From Pseudomonadota bacterium (GTDB lineage Bacteria; Desulfobacterota; Binatia; Binatales; Binataceae), in contig JAJPIG010000015.1 in NCBI GenBank assembly GCA_021324855.1, positions 310,001-374,000 on the forward strand: DNA of 64,000 bases, written 5' to 3'. Shown one piece after another: positions 35,115-43,395 of this stretch; the stretch's first letter is position 1; every line of letters begins with the position of its first letter. Under the pieces are notes generated by a model. That model worked only from the letters and a program-made list of their open reading frames with translations. It was not told the DNA's origin and searched no databases. Both the position numbers and the translations under genes were made by a program.

Positions 35115-36047
35115 ATGGGTCCCAAACGGTTCAAACGCGGACAAATCCTGGTGATCTTTTCCTTGGCGCTGCCGGTCCTCATCGGCAGCATCGGGCTGGG
35201 CGCGGATGTCGCCGCGCTTTATTTCAACTGGGTTGAGATGCAAAAGGCGGCCGATGCGGCCGCGATCGCAGGCGCCAATTATCTGCCGGGCGATCCCGCG
35301 CAGGCGCAAAGCGTCGCCGATACTTACGCCGAAAACAACGGCATCGCACAGAACGAGATCGCATCGACCACGGTGGCGCCGGACGATCTCTCGATTACGA
35401 TCACGGTGCAGCGCAGCGTCGCCTACAGTTTCGCACGCGTCCTGGGGCTGACCAATGCCAATATCAAAGCGGCGGCGACCGCGGGCCTGCAACCGAATCC
35501 CGATGCGGCGCGCGGTGTGATGCCGGTCGGATTGCCTTGCTCATCGGGCAACTGCTCGTACAACGTCGGCAAACATTACACGCTCAAACCCGGACCGAAC
35601 GGGCAGCTCGGGCCCGGCAACTTCGCGCCGCTGTCATTGGGGGGCAACGGCGCAAATGTCTACCGAAACAACATCGTGCTCGGCTACATGGGAAAGTTGT
35701 CCATAGGTCAGAACATTTATCCTGAAACGGGCAATCTCGTCGGTCCGACGACGCAGGGCTTCACGACTCGAATCGATCTAGGGCAGACGATTTATCCGGG
35801 TGCGAATCCCTCCAGCCCCTCGCAGTATGATCCGCGGCTCGTGATTGTTCCGATGGTGAATTACTCCGGGGCTCAGGGTAAATCGCAGCAGGTGACGATC
35901 GTCAATTTCGCCCTGATGTTTGTCGATTCCGTCAATGGCAGCAGCGCGAATATCGATGCGGTCTATCTCGGCACGGTGCCCAGCACCGATCTCACCGGAT
36001 CGGCGCCGAGCGATTTCGGGCTCCTGACCCCAATTCTCCTGCAATAA
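35115..36047 (+). CDS. TadG-like (Flp pilus-associated) membrane protein
   Basis: A 310-residue protein with the N-terminal TadG/TadE pattern: basic start, RGQILVIFSLALPVLIGSIG helix near residues 8-27, then the conserved MQKAADAAAIAGA near 42-54. The remainder is an exported, Gly/Asn/Pro-rich region of unknown fold. TadG-type proteins accompany Flp pilus systems, but no other tad gene lies here. It may be a stand-alone surface protein. An AT-rich promoter region precedes it and a strong terminator follows, so it is a single-gene unit. Confidence 0.8.
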   Translation: MGPKRFKRGQILVIFSLALPVLIGSIGLGADVAALYFNWVEMQKAADAAAIAGANYLPGDPAQAQSVADTYAENNGIAQNEIASTTVAPDDLSITITVQRSVAYSFARVLGLTNANIKAAATAGLQPNPDAARGVMPVGLPCSSGNCSYNVGKHYTLKPGPNGQLGPGNFAPLSLGGNGANVYRNNIVLGYMGKLSIGQNIYPETGNLVGPTTQGFTTRIDLGQTIYPGANPSSPSQYDPRLVIVPMVNYSGAQGKSQQVTIVNFALMFVDSVNGSSANIDAVYLGTVPSTDLTGSAPSDFGLLTPILLQ

Positions 36048-36061
36048 GTTCCCCCCGGTGC

Positions 36062-36110
36062 GCGCGGGCGGGGCCCGATTTTTTGGTCGGCCCCGCCCGC
36101 GCATTTTTTT
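36062..36110 (+). terminator. Strong intrinsic terminator after TadG-like gene
   Basis: A 14-base-pair GC-rich stem (36062-36075 with 36089-36102), a 13-base loop and then seven T (36104-36110). It begins 14 bases after the stop codon. Confidence 0.95.
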
Positions 36111-36160
36111 CAAACTCTTTGCCAAGCCGAGCATCGCCACCATGCTATGCTAGATGATCG

Positions 36161-37180
36161 ATGCGGCTTGATGAGCTTGATTACGAGTTGCCGCCGGAGC
36201 TAATCGCGCAGCATCCGGCTGCTGAACGCGATGATTCGCGCCTGATGGTGCTCGACCGCCGCTCCGGCGCGCTCGAGCATTCGCGCTTCCGCAGGCTCGG
36301 CCGTCATCTGAGCGAAGGCGACCTGCTGGTCATCAACGATACCCGCGTCTTTCCCGCGCGTCTTTTCGCGCGCAAGGAATCTGGCGGCAGGGTCGAACTG
36401 CTGATGGTTCGTCCGGTGACCGATCCGCCCGGCGGATGGATCGCGCTGATGCGCGCCCATCACGCGCCCAAGCCCGGCTCGCACCTCGTGCTCGATTCCG
36501 GCGCGAGACTGCGAATTATCCGCTATGATCGACCGGGACGCCCGGTGCTGGCGGGCGAGAACGGCCGTTCGGTCGACGATCTCATCTGGACGCACGGGCG
36601 GCTCGCCCTGCCGCATTACATCGAACGCGAGCCGGAACCCGAGGATTTCGGCGCTTATCAGACCGTCTACGCAGCGCAAACCGGCGCGATCGCCGCGCCC
36701 ACGGCGGGACTCCATTTCACGCCCGCTCTGCTCGATGAACTGCAAGCGGCCGGAATCCGCGTCGCGCGTCTGACGCTGCATATAGGGCCGGGCACATTCG
36801 TACCGATCCGCAGCGTTGAGGTCGAGGCGCATTCGATGGAAGCCGAGTGGTACACGATTCCCGATGCTGCTCGCGGCGCGATAGAGCTGGCGCGGCGCAC
36901 GGGCGGACGCATTATCGCGGTCGGCACCAGCAGCGTCCGCGCGCTCGAATCGTTCGCCATCACCGGCGATTCCGAGGGCGAGACCGGGCTCTTCATCGCG
37001 CCGGGCTTCCGTTTCCGGCTGGTCGACGCGATGATCACGAACTTCCACATGCCGCGCAGCACCGTGCTCGCGATGGTGATGGCGTTTGCCGGCCGCGATC
37101 TGGTTCTGAACGCCTATCGCGAGGCAATTCGCCGCCGGTATCGATTTCTAAGCTACGGCGACGCGATGCTGATTCTCTGA
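36161..37180 (+). CDS. queA: tRNA preQ1(34) S-adenosylmethionine ribosyltransferase-isomerase
   Basis: A 339-residue QueA. It transfers the ribosyl part of SAM to preQ1 in tRNA, giving epoxyqueuosine. Signatures are YELPPELIAQHPA near the start, VINDTRVFPARL near residues 57-68, APTAGLHFT near 178-187, GPGTFVPI near 208 and GTSSVRALES near 255. The stop overlaps the tgt start by one base, the usual queA-tgt operon. Confidence 0.97.
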   Translation: MRLDELDYELPPELIAQHPAAERDDSRLMVLDRRSGALEHSRFRRLGRHLSEGDLLVINDTRVFPARLFARKESGGRVELLMVRPVTDPPGGWIALMRAHHAPKPGSHLVLDSGARLRIIRYDRPGRPVLAGENGRSVDDLIWTHGRLALPHYIEREPEPEDFGAYQTVYAAQTGAIAAPTAGLHFTPALLDELQAAGIRVARLTLHIGPGTFVPIRSVEVEAHSMEAEWYTIPDAARGAIELARRTGGRIIAVGTSSVRALESFAITGDSEGETGLFIAPGFRFRLVDAMITNFHMPRSTVLAMVMAFAGRDLVLNAYREAIRRRYRFLSYGDAMLIL

Positions 37181-38328
37181 TGGAGGGCGCGGTAAGCATC
37201 GCGATCGAAGCGCGCGACGGCGCCGCGCGCGCCGGTTGTCTGAGCACGCCGCACGGCGAGGTACAGACCCCGGCCTTCATGCCGGTCGGTACGCGGGCGG
37301 CTGTCAAAGCCATGAGCCCCGACGAGCTTTGGTCGCTCGGCTATCGGCTGGTCCTCGCCAATGCCTATCATCTCGCGGTGCGTCCCGGCCCTGAGCTGGT
37401 CCAGGAGATGGGCGGGGTGGGGCGCTTCATGGGCTTCCCCGGCGCGGTGCTCACCGATTCGGGGGGCTTCCAGGCGATGAGCCTCGCGAAGATCAATTCG
37501 ATCGACGAAAACGGCATCCGCTTTCGATCGCATCTCGACGGCGCGCCGGTTGCGCTCACGCCCGAGAGCGCGATCGAGCTCCAGGAACGGCTCGGCTCCG
37601 ACATGATGATGGCGCTCGACGAATGCACGCCTTATCCGATCGATCGCGAGCGTGCCCGCGCGTCGGCCGAGATGACCGCGCGATGGGCCGAGCGCAGTCT
37701 ACGCGCGCATCGAAGCCCGACTCAAGCGTTGTTCGGGATCGTCCAAGGGAGCATCTATTCTGATCTTCGCGCCATGAGTGCGCGCCAAATAACGGCCCTG
37801 GGTTTCGACGGCTTTGCAACCGGCGGGCTCTCAGTCGGCGAGCCGAAGGAGGCGATGCTCGGGATGGCAGAGCTGGTGGTTTCGATGCTGCCGGAAGCAA
37901 AGCCGCGCTACCTGATGGGTGTCGGCACGCCCGAGGATCTGCTGGCGGCGATTGCGATGGGGTACGATCTGTTCGATTGCGTGCTGCCGACCCGCAATGC
38001 GCGCAACGGCGGCGCATTCACGAGCCGCGGACGCATCGCGATCAAACGCGCAATCTACGCGCGCGACGCGCGTCCGCTGGATCCGGACTGCGGATGCCGC
38101 GGTTGCGCGACCCTGACGCGCGCCTATTTACGCCATCTTTATCTGAGCGGCGAGATTCTGGCGGCGCGCGCCCTGACCGAGCATAATCTATTCTTCTACG
38201 CTCGGTTGATGAGCCAGGCGCGAACTGCTATCGCATCGGGCGCTTACAGGGAATTCCAGCGGGCGATGATCGACCGGATTTCCGCTGCCGAAGGCGAAAC
38301 CGGCGGAGCGAAAAGCAATGTGGTTTGA
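37180..38328 (+). CDS. tgt: Queuine/7-deazaguanine tRNA-guanine transglycosylase
   Basis: A 382-residue Tgt that exchanges guanine 34 for preQ1 in GUN-anticodon tRNAs. Motifs are TPAFMPVGTRAAVK near residues 29-42, LTDSGGFQ (catalytic Asp) near 90, GIVQGS near 188, the FDCVLPTRNARNG block near 263-275 and the CxCxxC zinc site (CGCRGC) near 304-309. Start at the ATG overlapping the queA stop. It is translationally coupled and followed by yajC with an 11-base overlap. Confidence 0.97.
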   Translation: MEGAVSIAIEARDGAARAGCLSTPHGEVQTPAFMPVGTRAAVKAMSPDELWSLGYRLVLANAYHLAVRPGPELVQEMGGVGRFMGFPGAVLTDSGGFQAMSLAKINSIDENGIRFRSHLDGAPVALTPESAIELQERLGSDMMMALDECTPYPIDRERARASAEMTARWAERSLRAHRSPTQALFGIVQGSIYSDLRAMSARQITALGFDGFATGGLSVGEPKEAMLGMAELVVSMLPEAKPRYLMGVGTPEDLLAAIAMGYDLFDCVLPTRNARNGGAFTSRGRIAIKRAIYARDARPLDPDCGCRGCATLTRAYLRHLYLSGEILAARALTEHNLFFYARLMSQARTAIASGAYREFQRAMIDRISAAEGETGGAKSNVV

Positions 38329-38671
38329 AGGCATAGCATGGGCCGCCGATGCGCCGGCGCAGGGCGGGATGGATCAGATCCTGTGGACGATGATCATTCC
38401 GTTCGCGATGATTTTCGGCATCGCATACTTTCTTTTGATCCGGCCGCAGACGCAGAAAGCGAGCGAGCATCAGAAGATGCTGAGCAATCTCAAGCGCAAT
38501 GACGAGGTGGTGACCTCGGGCGGCATTTTGGGCAAGATCGTGGAACTCGGCGATCGCGTAGTGACGCTCGAGATCGCGCCCAACGTGCGCATCAGGATCG
38601 AGCGGGCGCAGATCGGATCGCTGTCGTCCTACGGCAAGGGCGCGTCGTCGAAGAAAGAGCAGAGCGGGTAA
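38318..38671 (+). CDS. yajC: Preprotein translocase accessory protein YajC
   Basis: A 117-residue single-pass membrane protein. It has the YajC signature: a helix IIPFAMIFGIAYFLLIRPQ near 27-45, then KMLSNLKRNDEVVTSGGILGK near 53-73 split across two strands. YajC associates with SecDF and the Sec channel. It overlaps tgt by 11 bases and precedes secD, the standard order. Confidence 0.95.
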   Translation: MWFEGIAWAADAPAQGGMDQILWTMIIPFAMIFGIAYFLLIRPQTQKASEHQKMLSNLKRNDEVVTSGGILGKIVELGDRVVTLEIAPNVRIRIERAQIGSLSSYGKGASSKKEQSG

Positions 38672-38708
38672 TGCCGGCCCGGCTACGGGAGACGGGGACT
38701 AAAGTTTC

Positions 38709-40367
38709 GTGGCGGCACAGAATCAAAACCTGGCACCAATTCTAATCCTGCTCGCGATCGCGATCGCGATTCTCTACCTTCATCTGACCGGCGGCAGCGG
38801 CAAAACCCGGCTTTACCTCGCCGCGGCGCTGACCGTGGTTGGTGTCCTGCTCCTCCTGCCGAGCCTCGCCGTGCCGTTGCCCTCGTGGTACACGAGCTGG
38901 TTCCCGACCCCGAAAATCCAGCTTGGACTCGACCTTCAGGGCGGAAGCCATCTGTTGCTGGAGGTGAAACTCGATGACGCTGTGAAGAACGCGCTCAAAC
39001 GGCGCGGCGAGGATTTCAAGCGCGAACTTGCAAGCAACAAGATCGATGCCGAGGTTACGCAGGATCCTTCGGGCGCGGTGCTGATCAAGCTCAAGGATCC
39101 GAGCCAGCGTTCGCAGTTCCTCGACCTTGCCGGACGTCTTTACAACGATCTCACGATAAGCCAGCAAAGCAGCGAGGGTGGCGCGGTCTACGCGATCAAT
39201 TTCACTCCGCACGAGCTTGCGCAGGTGCGATCGTCCGCGATGGATCAGGCCTTGGAGACGATCCGCAACCGGATCGATCAGCTCGGCGTGCGTGAAACAA
39301 CCGTTCAGCGCGAGGGCGAAGATCGCATCCTGGTACAGCTCCCGGGCATCCAGGACCCCGAACGCGCGAAGGAGCTGATCGGCAAAACGGCAGTGCTCGA
39401 GTTCAAGTTGGTCGACGATACGCACAGCGTCGCCGACGCGCAGCGCAACGGACCGCCGCCGGGCGATCAGATCCTCTACGGACGCCCGGAGGAGGGCGGC
39501 CGGCAGGCCTACCTGGTTGAATCGCCGGTGCTGATGACCGGCGATGTTGTGACTGATGCGCGTGTGCGTCCGGGTGGCCGGCTCGAGGGACCGTACGTGA
39601 CGGTCGACCTGGACCGGCGCGGCGCGGAGATGTTCGACGCGATTACGGCGGCCAACGTCGGACGAAGAATTGCGATCATCCTCGATAACACCGTGTACAT
39701 GGCGCCGGTGATCAAGGAGCGCATCCCCGAGGGGCGCGTGCAGATCACCGGCAGCTTCACGATCGAAGAAGCGCACGACCTCGCAATCGTGCTGCGGTCG
39801 GGCGCGCTGCCCGCGCCGGTCAATATCATCGAGGAGCGCACGGTCGGACCATCGCTCGGGCGTGATTCGATTCGCGATGGTGAGCTTTCGTTCATAATCG
39901 GCGCACTCGCGGTGCTGATCTTCATGGTAGTCTATTACAGCGGCGCGGGGCTGCTCGCCGACTTCGGACTTTCGCTGAACATCCTGTTACTGGTGTGCGT
40001 GATGGCGGCCCTGGAAGCGACTTTGACGCTACCCGGCATTGCCGGCATCGTGCTGACGCTGGGTATGTCGGTCGACGCCAATGTGCTTATCAACGAACGG
40101 ATGCGCGAGGAGTTGCGCGCAGGCAAGAGTCCCCGCGAGGCGGTGAAGCTCGGCTACGAACGGGCATGGTCGGCGGTGCGCGACTCGAACATCTCGACGT
40201 TTGCCGCCGGGCTGATTCTGTTCGAGTTCGGAACCGGACCGGTCAAGGGCTTCGCGGTCACGCTCTGCGTCGGCATCCTGACCGGCCTTTTTTCGTGCAT
40301 CGTGGTGACCCGAGCTTGGTACGATTACCTCATCAGCCAACGCCGGCTGACCACAATTAGCGTGTGA
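38709..40367 (+). CDS. secD: Protein translocase subunit SecD
   Basis: A 552-residue inner-membrane protein that, with SecF, uses the proton gradient to finish Sec-dependent export. LGLDLQGGSHLLLEV near residues 78-92, the RIDQLGVRE motif near 191 and the second block of five helices from about 400 are typical. GMSVDANVLINER near 455 is the conserved TM4 proton-path region. The start is GTG. No secF follows, nor is SecF fused, since length and end are normal for SecD. secF must lie elsewhere. Confidence 0.95.
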   Translation: MAAQNQNLAPILILLAIAIAILYLHLTGGSGKTRLYLAAALTVVGVLLLLPSLAVPLPSWYTSWFPTPKIQLGLDLQGGSHLLLEVKLDDAVKNALKRRGEDFKRELASNKIDAEVTQDPSGAVLIKLKDPSQRSQFLDLAGRLYNDLTISQQSSEGGAVYAINFTPHELAQVRSSAMDQALETIRNRIDQLGVRETTVQREGEDRILVQLPGIQDPERAKELIGKTAVLEFKLVDDTHSVADAQRNGPPPGDQILYGRPEEGGRQAYLVESPVLMTGDVVTDARVRPGGRLEGPYVTVDLDRRGAEMFDAITAANVGRRIAIILDNTVYMAPVIKERIPEGRVQITGSFTIEEAHDLAIVLRSGALPAPVNIIEERTVGPSLGRDSIRDGELSFIIGALAVLIFMVVYYSGAGLLADFGLSLNILLLVCVMAALEATLTLPGIAGIVLTLGMSVDANVLINERMREELRAGKSPREAVKLGYERAWSAVRDSNISTFAAGLILFEFGTGPVKGFAVTLCVGILTGLFSCIVVTRAWYDYLISQRRLTTISV

Positions 40368-40424
40368 TATAAAGTGATTTTCTTCGCTTAACGCGCGGTT
40401 ATATACTGGTGGGAAGGGCTTAAC

Positions 40425-40453
40425 TTGACTTGCCGGATGACGGCGTAATAAGA
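40425..40453 (+). promoter_or_regulatory. Possible promoter before HTH gene
   Basis: TTGACT (40425-40430), 17 bases, then ATAAGA (40448-40453), 42 bases before the ATG of the small HTH gene. The 128-base gap after secD suggests a separate transcript. Only the -35 is a good match. Confidence 0.35.
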
Positions 40454-40495
40454 AAGTTTGTTCATACCTGACAGCGAAAGGGGCCTCCTTTCCGG

Positions 40496-40696
40496 ATGGC
40501 GATCACAGAAAAAGACGACGTGCTGCTGAACTCGCGAGAAGTCGCCTTCCTGCTTGACCTGAGCCCCGATACGGTCAATGAGTTCGCACGTCGCAATGTC
40601 ATTCCCGCCTTCAAGAAAGGCCGCCAATGGCGATTTCGCAAGCGCGATATCGCCTCTTTCAAGCGCCAGATGAGGGGCATCAACGCGGCTGCGTAG
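40496..40696 (+). CDS. Small helix-turn-helix DNA-binding protein (MerR-like/excisionase-type fold)
   Basis: A 66-residue winged-helix protein with LNSREVAFLLDLSPDTVNEF near 11-30 as the HTH and GRQWRFRKRDI near 42-52 as the wing. This is the 'helix-turn-helix domain 17' or BldC-like pattern. No integrase or attachment site is near, so a regulatory role is more likely than excision. It stands alone between secD and pmtA. Confidence 0.8.
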   Translation: MAITEKDDVLLNSREVAFLLDLSPDTVNEFARRNVIPAFKKGRQWRFRKRDIASFKRQMRGINAAA

Positions 40697-40800
40697 GCGC
40701 GTGAGCGCGCAATGCCCGTGGGGGACAACGACTTTGTTGCGTGGCGGCGTTGATCAGGCTCTGAACTATTATTTTGACCGCGATCGGAGAGGTGTGAGCG

Positions 40801-41430
40801 ATGGGTGAACCGCATGAGAGCCGGATCTACTCGGATTTTGCCCGCTTTTACGATTCGGTTTTCGGTCGAGTCTTCGTCGACCACGAGCACGAAGTAATCG
40901 AATCTCTGAATTTTCGCCCCGGTCACCGGGTGCTGGAAGTCGGCGTCGGCACCGGCATCACCCTCGATGCGTACCCGCCCTACGTGCATATCGTCGGCAT
41001 CGATCCCTCCGCCGACATGCTTGCGCAGGCCGCGGCCAAGGCGCGTGAGAACGACTGGGGCCATATCGAGCTGCGACAAGGCGACGCGCAGAATCTCGAT
41101 TTCCCCGACAACAGTTTCGATTTCATCACTTCATTCCACGTGATGACGGTAGTGCCCGACCCGGTGCGCAAGATGAAAGAGATGGTTCGGGTGTGCAAGC
41201 CGGGCGGCAAAATCGTGGTCATCAATCATTTCTCGAGCCCGCATCCGGTGCTCTACGCGCTCAACACCATGATCAATCCGATCACGAAGCATCTTGGATG
41301 GACCACGCGGCTTCGCGTAAGCGATGTGCTCAACGGCCAGCCGATCAAGCTTGAGCGCAATGACCGGGTCTCGACCTTTTCAGTGCATCACGTGATCGTG
41401 GCCCGCAAGGAGGACAGTGCGGGCGCTTGA
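40801..41430 (+). CDS. pmtA: Phosphatidylethanolamine N-methyltransferase, PmtA (Rhodobacter type)
   Basis: A 209-residue SAM-dependent methyltransferase. SRIYSDFARFYDSVFGRVF near residues 6-24 and VLEVGVGTGITL near 43-54 are typical of the Rhodobacter-type PmtA. This enzyme methylates phosphatidylethanolamine towards phosphatidylcholine at the inner membrane. GIDPSADML near 66 and the SFHVMTVVPDP segment near 108 agree. GGAGAGGT precedes the ATG. The closest alternative is a generic phospholipid or ubiquinone-type methyltransferase. Confidence 0.82.
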   Translation: MGEPHESRIYSDFARFYDSVFGRVFVDHEHEVIESLNFRPGHRVLEVGVGTGITLDAYPPYVHIVGIDPSADMLAQAAAKARENDWGHIELRQGDAQNLDFPDNSFDFITSFHVMTVVPDPVRKMKEMVRVCKPGGKIVVINHFSSPHPVLYALNTMINPITKHLGWTTRLRVSDVLNGQPIKLERNDRVSTFSVHHVIVARKEDSAGA

Positions 41431-41494
41431 GCATCGCCTGGGTTCGGCGCCGCGATCGAAGTTCTTTCGCGCCGCCTTCGTCTGATCTTCCAAG

Positions 41495-42247
41495 ATGTCA
41501 ATTCGGAAGCACGCCGCCACCGGACTGCTCGCTACCGTCCTGATGCCTTTCGTGGTGGCGATCTCATTTGTGCCGGTGCTCGCATATCAGACCGAGACGG
41601 TGAGCAATCCCGGTACCATCGTCGGAACAGTCAGGTTCGTCGGCGCGCCGCCGAAGCCCGCGAAAATCGATGTGACCAAGGATGTCGAGGTGTGCGGCAA
41701 GGAGCCGCATTACGATCAGTCCCTCGTCGTCGGTCCGACTGGGGGCATCGCGAATGCCGTCGTCGCCCTGGCCGACATCCGGAAGGGCAAGCCGTTTCCG
41801 GCCGCGCATCAAAATTACAAATTCGATCAGGCTGGATGCGAATATCGGCCGCACGTGCTCGCCTTCCCTGCCGGCGCGGCCCTCGACGTCATCAACTCCG
41901 ACGGCATCCTGCACAACGTGCACGACTTTCCGACCAACAACCCGCAGATCAACATGGCGCAGCCGGGGTTCAAGAAATCGATCACGATTCATGTCAAAAA
42001 TCCGGACCTCATCCGGGTCGAATGCGATGCGCATAACTGGATGCGCGGATGGTGGTACGTCGCGGGGAATCCCTACTACGCTGTCACGGGTCCCGACGGT
42101 CATTTCGAGTTGACCGGCGTGCCGCCCGGGACCTACACGCTCCGCGTCTGGCAGGAAAAGCTCGGCACGCAGGAACGCAAGGTGACGGTCAAGCCGGGGG
42201 AGAGCGTCACGGTCGATTTCAACCTCACGGAAAAGGCGGGTTCATGA
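41495..42247 (+). CDS. Secreted cupredoxin-like protein with C-terminal carboxypeptidase-regulatory-type domain
   Basis: A 250-residue exported protein with a signal peptide near residues 8-31. A beta-sandwich segment with candidate copper ligands follows (His residues in ILHNVHDF near 134-139, then C-x2-H-x2-M in ECDAHNWM near 169-176). A C-terminal GHFELTGVPPGTYTLRVW module near 204-221 is of the carboxypeptidase regulatory-like type. Such fusions occur near periplasmic redox or multihaem systems. The stop overlaps the next start (ATGA), so the two genes are coupled. Confidence 0.7.
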   Translation: MSIRKHAATGLLATVLMPFVVAISFVPVLAYQTETVSNPGTIVGTVRFVGAPPKPAKIDVTKDVEVCGKEPHYDQSLVVGPTGGIANAVVALADIRKGKPFPAAHQNYKFDQAGCEYRPHVLAFPAGAALDVINSDGILHNVHDFPTNNPQINMAQPGFKKSITIHVKNPDLIRVECDAHNWMRGWWYVAGNPYYAVTGPDGHFELTGVPPGTYTLRVWQEKLGTQERKVTVKPGESVTVDFNLTEKAGS

Positions 42248-42615
42248 CGATGAGCAGCCCCCTCGCGGCCTTGGTGAACAAGCTGGAGCAGCTCGAAGTC
42301 GCCGCGGCAACCCCGCGCGACGCCGCAGCGACATATCAGCGGAACTTCGGCTTTCAGGTTCGCGATTCAGGCGCGGGCGAGGCGACGGTGGTCGTCGGCG
42401 ATGCCGAGATTCACCTTTCTCCGGCGGGCACGGGGCGCGAAGGGATGACCGCATTGCGGCTTGCCACCAATGATCTTGATCGTCTAATCGACGCGCTCCG
42501 CCGCACCGGCATCGAATCCGAATCGATTGCCGACGACCCCGAAGGCCGCGCAATCAGAATCCCGCCGCACGCCACCGGCAACGTCCCGCTGATCGTAATC
42601 GAACGTAAATCCTAG
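42244..42615 (+). CDS. Small VOC/glyoxalase-like protein
   Basis: A 123-residue cytoplasmic protein resembling a single VOC module: LEQLEVAAATPRDAAATYQRNFGF near the N-terminus is split between first strand and helix, then VGDAEIHLSP and LRLATNDLDRLIDALRRTGI. The first-strand metal His is not conserved, so catalytic metal binding is doubtful. Its ATG overlaps the TGA of the cupredoxin-like gene, indicating co-translation of a cytoplasmic protein with a secreted one. Function is unknown. Confidence 0.65.
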   Translation: MTMSSPLAALVNKLEQLEVAAATPRDAAATYQRNFGFQVRDSGAGEATVVVGDAEIHLSPAGTGREGMTALRLATNDLDRLIDALRRTGIESESIADDPEGRAIRIPPHATGNVPLIVIERKS

Positions 42616-42688
42616 GTGTCCGCGACCATCCGAACCTCTGCCAGCGCTCAAACGGAGCAGGCCGGCAAAGCAGCCGGTTTACGCGAGT

Positions 42689-43198
42689 TCATTTCGCGGT
42701 GAGCGCATCGACGTCGACTTCGAGCATCATCGGCGGCCATGCGAGGCGGCTGATGATCAGCAGGGTCTCCGCCGGTAGCCTGGCGTTTGCGGCTTTGAAG
42801 GCCGCGTTGCGGCATGCGATGTAGCTGCCGATGTTCTTCGCGCTGGTAAGATACGAAGTCATCTTCGTGATGTCGTTAAGCGTCGCGCCATTGTAGCCGA
42901 GCACGCGCACGATCTTTTCGAACGTGTACTTGCACTGTCCGTTGAAATTTTTCGGCGAACGAATATCGCCAGGCTTGCCTTTCTCCTCTTCCGCGCCGAT
43001 GCCGCCCAGGTAAATCAATTTGCCGCTGCCGAAGCCGGTCACCGTTACCGCTTCCGAAAACAACCCCTTCGTCCATCCGTTGTAGTTATAACGATGCATT
43101 TCGAGCGGTGGCGCGGAACTTTCACCGAACGTCACGACAGCGGAGCCGATAAAGGCAAACGTCAAGGCAGTGATGATGATCAATCGCGATTTCACCAT
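42689..43198 (-). CDS. RidA-family protein with signal peptide
   Basis: A 169-residue Rid-fold protein. Residues 5-25 form a hydrophobic signal segment, unusual for a family that normally works in the cytoplasm. The fold landmarks are LIYLGGIGAEE near 62-72, TFEKIVRVLGYNGATLNDITKMTSYL near 92-117 (split by a loop) and RLPAETLL near 140. The usual Arg is present there. AGGAAAAAG precedes the ATG. It is alone on the minus strand and divergent from the beta-propeller gene. Confidence 0.75.
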   Translation of the reverse strand: MVKSRLIIITALTFAFIGSAVVTFGESSAPPLEMHRYNYNGWTKGLFSEAVTVTGFGSGKLIYLGGIGAEEEKGKPGDIRSPKNFNGQCKYTFEKIVRVLGYNGATLNDITKMTSYLTSAKNIGSYIACRNAAFKAANARLPAETLLIISRLAWPPMMLEVDVDALTAK

Positions 43199-43395
43199 TT
43201 CTTTTTCCTGCTGATCTTATTCATCTTGAAACGAGCATTGCGAATTTACGGGCGCTCGAGTTTTCTCTCAAGCTCCGCGGCGGCCTCCGACTGTTGCTGC
43301 CGCGCAATAAAGCCGCGTCTTACGTTTGACATCTACGACGTATCCGCACACTATCGCGATACGCCTGACATATCGTCAACAAAGGGGAGGCAGCC

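Noticed and set aside
40496-40696. Excisionase of a mobile element
   Set aside because: The fold is excisionase-like, but no integrase, attachment-site repeat or phage gene is near; BldC/MerR-like regulator fits better.
42662-42680. Short hairpin after the VOC-like gene as terminator
   Set aside because: Only a five-base stem followed by three T; insufficient for an intrinsic terminator.
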